From Exiguobacterium acetylicum (GTDB lineage Bacteria > Bacillota > Bacilli > Exiguobacteriales > Exiguobacteriaceae), in the NCBI RefSeq assembly GCF_022170825.1, contig NZ_CP081879.1, forward strand, positions 62,001 through 126,000: a DNA stretch of 64,000 nt, read 5' to 3'. Both the position numbers and the translations under genes were made by a program. Below are positions 53,169-60,750 of this stretch, piece after piece (within the stretch, counting starts at the first letter, position 1; each line of letters begins with the position of its first letter). Below the pieces are notes generated by a model. The model was not told the origin of the DNA, did no database searches, and saw nothing but the letters and a program-made list of their open reading frames with translations.

Positions 53169-54782
53169 TTAGGATACATCCTTCGTCTTATAGATTCGAG
53201 CTTCATAAGGTCGCAACGTATCCGTGTCATTCGGTACGCTTTGTAAGGCCATGTTTCGAATGTCTAGGGATAACGGAAGTACCACATCCTCGTCCGAATG
53301 ATTCAAGACGATCACGAACCTATCTTCGTCGAGGCGACGCTCATATGCATGGACGACAGGGTGTTCTGGCAACAAATCTTTAAAGTCTCCATATACCATT
53401 GCATCGTTAGATTTCCTAAGTCGAATCAGCTTTTGATAATAGCGGAACACGGAGTCCTCTCGACGTAAGTCCTTCTCGACGTTCAGCTCAACATGATTCG
53501 GATTGACGGTCATCCATGGAACCCCATCCGTGAATCCGGACTCAGCCTGATCGCTCCATTGCATCGGCGTCCTTGAATTGTCCCGGCTAAGAAGTCGTAA
53601 GCTCGTCAACACCTCATCTGCCGCTCGTCCTTTCGCGACTTCCTCGCGATAGCGGTTCCTCATGGCGATATCTTGATAATCATCAATGGAGTCGAAGCTG
53701 ACACCCGTCATGCCGATTTCCTCCCCTTGATAGATGTACGGCATCCCGGGAAGCGTATGGGTGAGTGTCGCGAGCATCTTCGCGGATGCTATCCGATGTT
53801 CCTTATCATTGCCGTAACGCGTCACCTGGCGCGTATGATCGTGATTGTTCAGGAACTGCGAGTTCCATCCGCGTCCCTTCAATCCTTCATACCATTCTCG
53901 TTGGATTTCTTTGAAGCGAAGCATGTCCCACGTCGGCATCTCGTCGGCGATCTGGAAATGGAACAAGGTGTCGAGTTCGTGACGTGCCTCGTCGACATAG
54001 AGTGCCCCCTCGGCTGGCGTCACGAAAGGGATCTCACCGACCGTCATGCAGTCATAGTGACGGAGTACCTGCTCGTGCATCTCTTGAAGATAACCATGGA
54101 TGCCAGGATTGTTCGCCAGGTAACTGAGGTCGTACGGATTCTCGACGTCCGATAAGTCTTTTCGTTTCGCTAGCAGGTTGATGACATCCATCCGGAAACC
54201 ATCGATGCCCTTATCAAGCCAGAATCGCATCATCGCATAGATTTCGTTCCGTAAGTCCTCGTTCTCCCAGTTGAGATCGGGTTGCTCGACGGCGAACGAA
54301 TGATAATAATACTGTCCACTCTCTTCCTCGTACTCCCAACAGGAAGGTGCGAAGTAGGATCGCCAATTGTTCGGTTCCTTATCATTGATTGGGTCGTGCC
54401 AGATATAATAATCCCGTTTCGGGGAGTCCGCCGAGGTTTTCGACTCTAAGAACCAGGGATGTTGGTCCGACGTGTGGTTGACGACGAGGTCCAGGATTAT
54501 CTTGAGTCCGACTGCATGGGCTTCTTCTAGCAACCGCTCGAAATCCTCCATTGTCCCTGCCTTATCCATGATGCTGTAATAGTCAGCGATGTCATATCCA
54601 TTATCCTTGTCTGGCGATACATAGAACGGATTGAGCCATATCACGTCAGCTCCGAGCTCCTTGATATAAGGCAACTTCCGACGGACACCTTCTAAATCAC
54701 CATACCCATCGCCATTCGTATCCAAGAAACTTCGCCAGTACACTTGATACACGACGGCTTCTTTCCACCATGTGCGCTTCAT
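53169..54782 (-). CDS. malL: Oligo-1,6-glucosidase (GH13)
   Basis: The 537-residue cytoplasmic GH13 enzyme has WWKEAVVYQVYWRSF at the start, catalytic nucleophile Asp199 in DGFRMDV, acid/base Glu250 in VGEIPFV and transition-state Asp315 in NNHDHTR. Val200 after the nucleophile is typical of oligo-1,6-glucosidases (Thr in alpha-1,4 enzymes), so isomaltose-type substrates are likely. GGAGG lies eight bases before the ATG. It is last in the mdx-like minus-strand operon, behind beta-phosphoglucomutase, with a terminator-like hairpin between them. Confidence 0.92.
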   Translation of the reverse strand: MKRTWWKEAVVYQVYWRSFLDTNGDGYGDLEGVRRKLPYIKELGADVIWLNPFYVSPDKDNGYDIADYYSIMDKAGTMEDFERLLEEAHAVGLKIILDLVVNHTSDQHPWFLESKTSADSPKRDYYIWHDPINDKEPNNWRSYFAPSCWEYEEESGQYYYHSFAVEQPDLNWENEDLRNEIYAMMRFWLDKGIDGFRMDVINLLAKRKDLSDVENPYDLSYLANNPGIHGYLQEMHEQVLRHYDCMTVGEIPFVTPAEGALYVDEARHELDTLFHFQIADEMPTWDMLRFKEIQREWYEGLKGRGWNSQFLNNHDHTRQVTRYGNDKEHRIASAKMLATLTHTLPGMPYIYQGEEIGMTGVSFDSIDDYQDIAMRNRYREEVAKGRAADEVLTSLRLLSRDNSRTPMQWSDQAESGFTDGVPWMTVNPNHVELNVEKDLRREDSVFRYYQKLIRLRKSNDAMVYGDFKDLLPEHPVVHAYERRLDEDRFVIVLNHSDEDVVLPLSLDIRNMALQSVPNDTDTLRPYEARIYKTKDVS

Positions 54783-54796
54783 TCAATCTTCCTCCT

Positions 54797-54831
54797 CATG
54801 AAATAAAGCCTCGAGCTTTATCACCCGAGGC
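54797..54831 (-). terminator. Hairpin between pgmB and malL
   Basis: GCCTCG (54808-54813) and CGAGGC (54826-54831) with a 12-base loop, and a T-rich tract on the minus strand. It could partly terminate and so lower expression of malL. Confidence 0.6.
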
Positions 54832-54839
54832 GTCTATTC

Positions 54840-55481
54840 TTAAATCCGTGTTAAGACATTTTCGAGCGTAAGGTCTCTTGTATCTGTGAACACGATATCC
54901 GCTCCAGTCAATACACTCCGCTCCCCGATCCCTACCGCGAACATTCCTGCTGCACGGATGGCTTCGATACCGGCGACCGCATCCTCGACGCCGATACAGT
55001 CCTTCGGATCGACAGCCAACGCTTCGGCCGCCTTCAGGAACACTTCTGGATGTGGCTTTGAATCCGTGACCGCCGCTGCATCGACGATATGATCGAACGC
55101 GTGGAGGAGACCGAGTTGGCGCGTCACCATCTGAGCATTCTTCGAGGCGGATGCCATCCCAATCTTATAACCTGACTCCCGTAGCTCTGACAAAAACGTC
55201 TCGATGCCAGGTAGGATGTCTGCACTCGTGATCTTCGCGATGAGTGATACATAATGCGTATTCTTTTTCGTAGCGAGTTCTTCTAAAGAGAAATCATTCT
55301 CGCAATGTCCGAGGCGGAGGATGCGTTCGAGCGACTCAGTCCGACTGACGCCCTTGAGCGTCTCGTTGAACTCTCGATCAAGCGGTATGCCGAGCTCTTC
55401 CCCGAGCGCTTTCCACGCCAAGTAATGATATTCTGCGCTATCCGTGATGACACCATCCAAGTCAAAAATGAAAGCTTTCAT
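54840..55481 (-). CDS. pgmB: Beta-phosphoglucomutase (HAD family)
   Basis: The 213-residue HAD phosphatase-fold enzyme has FDLDGVITD (catalytic Asp8 and Asp10), SASKNA, DSKPHPEVF and GVEDAVAGIEA. It turns beta-glucose-1-phosphate, the product of the GH65 phosphorylase encoded nearby, into glucose-6-phosphate. The ATG at 55481 has AGGAG six bases upstream; an in-frame ATG 24 bases earlier is rejected. Confidence 0.95.
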   Translation of the reverse strand: MKAFIFDLDGVITDSAEYHYLAWKALGEELGIPLDREFNETLKGVSRTESLERILRLGHCENDFSLEELATKKNTHYVSLIAKITSADILPGIETFLSELRESGYKIGMASASKNAQMVTRQLGLLHAFDHIVDAAAVTDSKPHPEVFLKAAEALAVDPKDCIGVEDAVAGIEAIRAAGMFAVGIGERSVLTGADIVFTDTRDLTLENVLTRI

Positions 55482-55491
55482 GATAATCTCC

Positions 55492-56316
55492 TTATTTGTC
55501 CCCACCGATCCGTAATCCCTGCATGAAGTACTTGTTCAGCATGATGTACAGGATGATGATAGGTATGATGCTGACGACCGAGGCCGCCATGATGTAGTTC
55601 CATTGTGTCGCGTTCTGACTTTGGAACGACTGTAGTCCGAGCGTCAATGTATATTTCTCGGGTGACGTGATGTAGAGCAATGGTTTCAAGAACTCGTTCC
55701 AGAACCCGAGGAAGACGAAAACTGCTTGCGTCGCGACCGAGGCGCGTGCCATCGGGAAGACGATCCGCCAGAACGTCTGGAACCGGTTGAGTCCATCGAC
55801 TTGTGCAGCCTCCTCGACCTCGCGCGGGAAGTTGATGAAGAACTGTCGCATCAAGAAGATGTACGAGAAGTTGATCGCCCCAGGGATGATCAAGGCGGAA
55901 TACGTATCAAGGATTCCGAGCGAACGCATGATCAGATAGTTCGGGATGAGCAGAATCTGTCCCGGCACCATCATGACCGCGAGAATCAACAGGAACAGGT
56001 AGTTTCTTCCCGGAAAGCGGAGACGAGCGAGTGAATAGCCAGCCATCGTGTTGAAGATGACGTTCACAATCGTCCCGATCGTCGCGATCAAGAACGAGTT
56101 CATGATCCATCGTGGGAACAGTGGATCCTTCGTGAAGATATGTTCGAAGTTCGCGAGTGTCGGGTTCTCTGGCCATAGTGATAGTCCACCAGCCACGATC
56201 TCGCTATAGGGTTTGAACGATGCGAGCACTGCCCATAGGAATGGATACAGTGTGACGAGCGCATAGGAGATGAGGATGACATACAACACGATACGCGGCC
56301 ATTTTTTCTTTTTCAT
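55492..56316 (-). CDS. mdxG: Sugar ABC transporter permease (MdxG/MalG type)
   Basis: The 274-residue permease has six predicted membrane segments and the EAA motif (EEAAQVDGLNRFQTFWRIVF, about 175-195) that docks the ATPase. AGGAGG fits the ATG at 56316. No ATP-binding gene is present, so a shared ATPase (MsmX-like) encoded elsewhere would be needed. It is between the MdxF-type permease and pgmB. Confidence 0.93.
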   Translation of the reverse strand: MKKKKWPRIVLYVILISYALVTLYPFLWAVLASFKPYSEIVAGGLSLWPENPTLANFEHIFTKDPLFPRWIMNSFLIATIGTIVNVIFNTMAGYSLARLRFPGRNYLFLLILAVMMVPGQILLIPNYLIMRSLGILDTYSALIIPGAINFSYIFLMRQFFINFPREVEEAAQVDGLNRFQTFWRIVFPMARASVATQAVFVFLGFWNEFLKPLLYITSPEKYTLTLGLQSFQSQNATQWNYIMAASVVSIIPIIILYIMLNKYFMQGLRIGGDK

Positions 56317-56328
56317 ATCCATTCCTCC

Positions 56329-57294
56329 TTAATAGTTGGACTCTTCTTTGTTCAACTTCCGTGCGAGCATCGACACCGTGAAGATGACAATCGTCAGGAT
56401 GATGGCGAGTGCCGATGCATAGCCCATCGTCCCGATCGTTTTGAACGCGTACTGATAGATGATGAGTGAGAACGTCAGCGTCGCATTGTTCGGTCCACCG
56501 GTCCCGCCGGAAATGATGTATGCCTGGTCGAACAATTGGAAACAGCCGATGATCCCCATCAACAGGACGTAGTTCGTGACCGGTGTCAGGTTAGGGACCG
56601 TGATCTTCGTCAACTTCTGCCAAGCGTTCGCCCCGTCGAGCGATGCTGCTTCGTAGAGGGATGCCGGGATGTCTTGCAACCCGGCAAGATAGATCGTCAT
56701 GAAGAAAGGGACCGTCGACCAGATGTTCATCACCATGATGGTCGTGAGTGCGAAGTCCGTCTCGTTGATGAAGTTGATCGGTGCATCAAGAAACCCGAGA
56801 GATACTAACACATTGTTGATCGGTCCATTCAAGCTGAACAAGAACATGAATATCATCGTAAGTGCCGAACTCGATGTGAGTGTCGGTAAGAAATAAATCG
56901 TCCGGAACGTATTTTGGAACCGGATGCCTGAATTGAGGACCGCAGCCATCAAGAGAGCAATCGCTGTCTGAAGTGGTACGACAAATAGTGCATAACGGGC
57001 TGTATTTTTCAGTGCGGTCCAGACCCGGTCGTCATTCCAGGCATTCACGTAGTTCTCGACACCGACCCATTGGAAGTCGATACCGCCGAAAAGGTTGACT
57101 CGTGTGAATGACAAGAAGAGAGAATACGCGATCGGGAGCAACGTGAACGTCACCAGGATGATCAGCGTCGGTAGCATGAAGGTGATGCCTTGCATCGACT
57201 CGCGTCTGTTGCGGCTGCTCTCTTTTCTCTTCTTGGGCGGCGGTGCTTGTGATGCTGCATCAGTACGCTGATTGATTTCAAGTTGTGTGCCCAT
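56329..57294 (-). CDS. mdxF: Sugar ABC transporter permease (MdxF/MalF type)
   Basis: The 321-residue permease has an EAA loop (YEAASLDGANAWQKLTKITV), membrane segments and a lysine-rich cytoplasmic N-terminus (PPPKKRKESSRNRRES). AAGG lies just upstream of the ATG at 57294. It is part of the importer with the lipoprotein and the MdxG-type permease. Confidence 0.93.
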   Translation of the reverse strand: MGTQLEINQRTDAASQAPPPKKRKESSRNRRESMQGITFMLPTLIILVTFTLLPIAYSLFLSFTRVNLFGGIDFQWVGVENYVNAWNDDRVWTALKNTARYALFVVPLQTAIALLMAAVLNSGIRFQNTFRTIYFLPTLTSSSALTMIFMFLFSLNGPINNVLVSLGFLDAPINFINETDFALTTIMVMNIWSTVPFFMTIYLAGLQDIPASLYEAASLDGANAWQKLTKITVPNLTPVTNYVLLMGIIGCFQLFDQAYIISGGTGGPNNATLTFSLIIYQYAFKTIGTMGYASALAIILTIVIFTVSMLARKLNKEESNY

Positions 57295-57321
57295 TTGACC
57301 CTTCCTTTCAGAACACAACGA

Positions 57322-57342
57322 GGCTCACGGATCGCGCGAGCC
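57322..57342 (-). other. Intercistronic stem-loop
   Basis: GGCTC (57322-57326) and GAGCC (57338-57342) form a stem without a T tract, between the binding-protein and permease genes. This location is common in sugar ABC operons, where it raises the amount of binding-protein mRNA relative to the permeases. Confidence 0.5.
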
Positions 57343-57353
57343 CCATCGCCTCT

Positions 57354-58634
57354 TTATTTCAATTGCGTTTTGATGTCCTTGTTAGCGGTTTTCTCTGCTT
57401 TTTTCATGGCTTCTTCAAGCGTCATGTCACCTTTCAGGGCAGCTGGTAACAGGTTGTTGTATTCTCGAGCGACGATCGAGAGAGAGTCTCCTTTTTGCCA
57501 TGGTGTCGCATATGCTCCCGCTGCGACGAATGGTGCTTTCAACTCATCGTCTTGCAGCTTCAGCTCCGTTGCGATCGACTTGAGCGACGGTAAGACTCCC
57601 GCTCCCTCTGACCAGGTCTTCATGCCATCCTTCGAAGTCGCATAATCGATGAATGCCCAGCCGGCGGACTTCTCTTTCGATTCGCTGTTGAGCGAATAAG
57701 ACACGGTGAACATCATCGACTTATTCTTCCCTCCGATCGTCGGGACTTCTTTCGTCCCCATCTCGACCTTCGGGAAGTTCTGCTTGATATGTGAGATTGC
57801 CCAGTTCCCCTCGATCATGATGGCAGCCTTCTCGGCTCCGAATGAGTCCCCAGCCCAGCCTTGACCAAGGTCTGCCGGACGTTGGACGAGCTTATCTTGG
57901 TAAGCATCTACGAGTGGTTGAAGGGCGGCGATCTGGTCCGGTTTTGCCCAAACGGCATTGCCTTCTTTATCGACGATGTCCGTACCGCCTGACTGGAGGA
58001 CGAACATGTGTCGTGCGAGTTCAGAGGTCGTGATGGCTGGTGTCACACCAGATGGCAGTTCTCCCTTCAATTCTTTTAAGAATCCAGGCAGCTTTTCCAT
58101 CTCGGTCGGGATGTCATCCGCCGTGAATCCGGCATCCTCGATCAGCTTCTTGTTATAATAGAGACCGAGTGTCGAATAGTCCTTCGGTAGTCCGAACAAT
58201 TTATCGTCGGACTTGAAGGCGTTGATCGCCGGATCATAGAAATCGCCCAAGTTTTTCTTGGCTTCTTTGATGTATGGATCGAGTGGCTCGAGCACTCCTT
58301 GCTTCGAGAGTTCGGGAGCGAGGAACGCATCGACATAGAACACGTCAGGTGCGGTGCCACCTACAAGGTCGGTCTGGAGTTGTGTCTGATAGTCGTTGTA
58401 GACCTTCTTTTTGACTTTGACGCCCGTCTCGTCTGAGAAGTTCTTCAACAATTCATCGAACGCTTTGACTTCGGCGTCCGTCCCTTTCCACGTCCCGACG
58501 GTGATCTCCTTACCCTTGAGCTTAGATGGATCAGAAGCGACCTGCGCCTCCTCTTCTCCGCCGCCGCACGCGGCCGTAAGGACAAGTCCGGATAGCATGA
58601 GAACAGATAATGGTTTAGATAATTTCACATTCAT
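57354..58634 (-). CDS. mdxE: Maltodextrin-type solute-binding lipoprotein
   Basis: The 426-residue lipoprotein has signal sequence VLMLSGLVLTAAC with lipobox LTAAC (Cys about 23). The family-1 sugar-binding fold follows, with ITVGTWKGTDAEV, GTAPDVFYVDAFLAPEL and GWAFIDYATS. It captures sugars outside the cell and delivers them to the permeases. It is the first gene of the operon, directly behind the operator-containing promoter. Confidence 0.93.
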   Translation of the reverse strand: MNVKLSKPLSVLMLSGLVLTAACGGGEEEAQVASDPSKLKGKEITVGTWKGTDAEVKAFDELLKNFSDETGVKVKKKVYNDYQTQLQTDLVGGTAPDVFYVDAFLAPELSKQGVLEPLDPYIKEAKKNLGDFYDPAINAFKSDDKLFGLPKDYSTLGLYYNKKLIEDAGFTADDIPTEMEKLPGFLKELKGELPSGVTPAITTSELARHMFVLQSGGTDIVDKEGNAVWAKPDQIAALQPLVDAYQDKLVQRPADLGQGWAGDSFGAEKAAIMIEGNWAISHIKQNFPKVEMGTKEVPTIGGKNKSMMFTVSYSLNSESKEKSAGWAFIDYATSKDGMKTWSEGAGVLPSLKSIATELKLQDDELKAPFVAAGAYATPWQKGDSLSIVAREYNNLLPAALKGDMTLEEAMKKAEKTANKDIKTQLK

Positions 58635-58673
58635 CGATAATTTCCTCCCTATGGATGATAAAACTCGAAATCA

Positions 58674-58687
58674 AGTAACCGCTTTCA
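58674..58687. promoter_or_regulatory. cre-like CcpA site downstream of the mdx promoter
   Basis: On the minus strand TGAAAGCGGTTACT is close to the catabolite-responsive element consensus. It lies just downstream of the predicted transcription start, where CcpA would block transcription. Confidence 0.55.
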
Positions 58688-58701
58688 ACTCGCAATTCGA
58701 T

Positions 58702-58729
58702 TTTATACCCGAAACGTTTCGGAAATCAA
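58702..58729 (-). promoter_or_regulatory. mdxEFG promoter with LacI-type operator between -35 and -10
   Basis: On the minus strand TTGATT (58729-58724) and TATAAA (58707-58702) are 16 bases apart, and the 14-base palindrome CCGAAACGTTTCGG (58709-58722) fills the spacer. The identical palindrome occurs in the GH65 promoter. The adjacent LacI-type regulator is the obvious ligand-controlled repressor. Confidence 0.85.
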
Positions 58730-58770
58730 GAACTTTTTTGAATATGACTGAAAACACTACCATTTCGTTG

Positions 58771-58800
58771 TTTACAAGTGATTCAGTTACAGAATAGAAT
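58771..58800 (+). promoter_or_regulatory. Possible promoter of the LacI-type gene
   Basis: TTTACA (58771-58776), an 18-base spacer and TAGAAT (58795-58800). The leader contains degenerate AACGTTTT elements (about 58834-58841) that may allow autoregulation. Confidence 0.5.
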
Positions 58801-58863
58801 ATACATACTTACACATGTGAAGACGTTTTTCCGTAACGTTTTCATAAAAAGGAGTGTACCATC

Positions 58864-59880
58864 ATGGCAACATTAAAAGACGTCTCCAAGGCATCCGGCT
58901 TCTCTGTTACGACCGTATCCCGTGCTCTGAACGGATATGACGACGTGAATAAGGAGACGCGAGACAAGATCATGAGTGTGGCAAAGGAGCTCGGATACAG
59001 CCCGAACATCCTCGCCCGTAGCCTAGTCAAGAAACAGTCGAAGACCATCGGATTTCTCGTCACCGACCTGAAACGAGAGAGTGTCAAAGATAATTTCATG
59101 TTCGAGACGCTTTGTGGTGTGTCGGACGAACTATCCGACCTCGATTATGAATTCGTCCTCCTGTCGACGACGACCTCGAAACAAAAGAACAAGACCTACG
59201 GACAGATGTGCGCCGAACGTCAACTCGACGGCGTCGTGATCCAGGGTCTGAAACGGGACGACCCGTACTTACTTGAGGCGATCGAAAGCACGGTTCCTTG
59301 CGTCCTCGTCGACATTCCGGTAGAAGGCGTGAACACGGGTTATGTGACCTCGAACCAATTAGAGAGCGCGAAGCAGGCCGTCCGTTACCTGATCCGACTC
59401 GGGCATCGACATATCGCTTTCATGAATGGAGCCACTCACGCCTACGTCTCCATGGTGCGACATGATGCCTATCGTCAAGTCCTACAGGAGAGCGAGATTG
59501 ACTTCCGGGAGGACTACGTGCTGAATGGAGACTTCGAAGAACTCGCATCAAAGGATGTCGCGCTTCCCTTCTTGTTGAACCACCCTGAGGTGACTGCGAT
59601 TTTCTGCGCTTCCGACGTCATGGCGTTAGGAGTGATACAAGCCACGCGGGAACTAGGGCTCAACGTCCCCGAAGACTTATCGATCATCGGTTTCGATAAC
59701 ATCTTGCTGTCCCAATACGTCTCCCCCCCACTGACGACGGTCGGACAACAACCCTACGAGATGGGACGTAAGGCCGCGTCGATGATCGTCCAGATCGTCG
59801 AAGGACAGGAAGCTCCGCATGAAGCATTCGTGAATAATCAGCTGATCCTACGGGAGTCAGTCGCAAAAAATCGGCGATGA
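58864..59880 (+). CDS. LacI-family transcriptional regulator of the maltodextrin cluster
   Basis: The 338-residue regulator has an N-terminal LacI HTH (ATLKDVSKASGFSVTTVSRA, 2-21, with NGYDDVNKETRDKI) and hinge helix NILARSL. A periplasmic-binding-like effector domain follows (IGFLVTDL, VVIQGLKR, FCASDVMALGVIQATRELGL). It is equivalent in position and type to B. subtilis YvdE (MdxR). Two identical CCGAAACGTTTCGG operators nearby are its likely targets. AAGGAG lies nine bases before the ATG. Confidence 0.93.
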   Translation: MATLKDVSKASGFSVTTVSRALNGYDDVNKETRDKIMSVAKELGYSPNILARSLVKKQSKTIGFLVTDLKRESVKDNFMFETLCGVSDELSDLDYEFVLLSTTTSKQKNKTYGQMCAERQLDGVVIQGLKRDDPYLLEAIESTVPCVLVDIPVEGVNTGYVTSNQLESAKQAVRYLIRLGHRHIAFMNGATHAYVSMVRHDAYRQVLQESEIDFREDYVLNGDFEELASKDVALPFLLNHPEVTAIFCASDVMALGVIQATRELGLNVPEDLSIIGFDNILLSQYVSPPLTTVGQQPYEMGRKAASMIVQIVEGQEAPHEAFVNNQLILRESVAKNRR

Positions 59881-59899
59881 TCACTCATCGCCGATTTTT
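59866..59899. terminator. Bidirectional terminator within both gene ends
   Basis: A 15-bp perfect stem (AAAAATCGGCGATGA with TCATCGCCGATTTTT) and a 4-base loop. It overlaps the stop codons of both the LacI-type gene (+) and the DUF1189 gene (-), so its arms are coding. Confidence 0.9.
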
Positions 59900-60594
59900 C
59901 GTATCGTCATGAAGGCGAAGATGCCGACAGTCGCCCAGTATAAGACGGATAGCATGGGGACGGTGATCGGTAGCAACGTGATGGCCGTGCGCACGACCAA
60001 TGGTGCCGTGATGCCATATGCCGTTATCGTCCATGCTTCTTTGTATCGAATCGGGACGAATCGACGGAAGCTAAGACCGGCGAGTGCTAGAAGCGAGATG
60101 ACGACAAGGTGGATCACGATGTCGATCATAATGGCACCGTAGATATAAAGCGGATAGAACCACTTCAAATCTTCAAGGATCGTCGCTACATCTCGATTCG
60201 TCAATTCAGATTTCCCCAGAAAACGAAGCAAGCTACTATATTCTCTCGATTCCGTCGAAACCCCACTCCTCTTCAACTCCCATCCCGCATCAGCGAGCAA
60301 GAGGGTTTGCGAAGCGTTCGTCTTCCGTTCCTTCCCTACCATCACCGTCAGGTCCAATGTCTCCAAGTCAAAGCTGAACGGCTTTTCGTAACGGATTCCT
60401 TGCTTCGTCACTGCGAATGCAGGTAAGTCTGTTACGGATATGCTCGATTGGTTGACCCATTTCAGGCCGAATACGAGTGCGTTTGCCACTAATACCGCGA
60501 TAAGCACGTAGAAAATGGATTTCCAAATCGATTGTCGTCTCCATGCTTGGACTTTTTCGAATTGAAACCCTAGACTAGCCATCATTTGCTCCAT
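59881..60594 (-). CDS. DUF1189 membrane protein (YvdJ/MalA-like)
   Basis: The 237-residue protein has an N-terminal membrane segment (IFYVLIAVLVANALVFGL) and three further segments near the C-terminus (YGAIMIDIVIHLVVISLLAL, LVVRTAITLLPITVP, SVLYWATVGIFAFM), the DUF1189 pattern. Members sit in maltose clusters of Bacillota, including yvdJ of B. subtilis; the biochemical role is unknown. AGAGG lies six bases before the ATG. A degenerate operator (60609-60622) is just upstream. Confidence 0.85.
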   Translation of the reverse strand: MEQMMASLGFQFEKVQAWRRQSIWKSIFYVLIAVLVANALVFGLKWVNQSSISVTDLPAFAVTKQGIRYEKPFSFDLETLDLTVMVGKERKTNASQTLLLADAGWELKRSGVSTESREYSSLLRFLGKSELTNRDVATILEDLKWFYPLYIYGAIMIDIVIHLVVISLLALAGLSFRRFVPIRYKEAWTITAYGITAPLVVRTAITLLPITVPMLSVLYWATVGIFAFMTIRKIGDE

Positions 60595-60608
60595 ATCAGA
60601 CCTCTTTC

Positions 60609-60622
60609 CTAAAACGTTTCTG
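60609..60622. promoter_or_regulatory. Degenerate LacI-type operator near the DUF1189 start
   Basis: CTAAAACGTTTCTG matches 11 of 14 positions of the cluster operator and lies 15 bases upstream of the DUF1189 start. Confidence 0.45.
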
Positions 60623-60677
60623 ATACCATTTAATCACGTTTTTTGAGGTGTGGAAAGAAAATTCGAGAAAAATGGTG

Positions 60678-60706
60678 TTGAATAACCGAAACGTTTCGGA
60701 TAGAAT
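60678..60706 (+). promoter_or_regulatory. GH65/GH32 promoter with operator between -35 and -10
   Basis: TTGAAT (60678-60683), a 17-base spacer and TAGAAT (60701-60706). The spacer contains the perfect palindrome CCGAAACGTTTCGG (60686-60699), identical to the one in the mdxEFG promoter. Confidence 0.88.
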
Positions 60707-60718
60707 GGGGTCGAATAA

Positions 60719-60732
60719 AGAAAGCGCTTTAT
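60719..60732. promoter_or_regulatory. cre-like CcpA site in the GH65 leader
   Basis: AGAAAGCGCTTTAT is a near-consensus cre palindrome just downstream of the predicted transcription start. Confidence 0.65.
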
Positions 60733-60750
60733 CACACGGGAGGGTACAAG

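Noticed and set aside
53090-53383. A 97-codon + strand ORF
   Set aside because: It overlaps the 3' end of the glucosidase gene in antisense and lacks a ribosome binding site.
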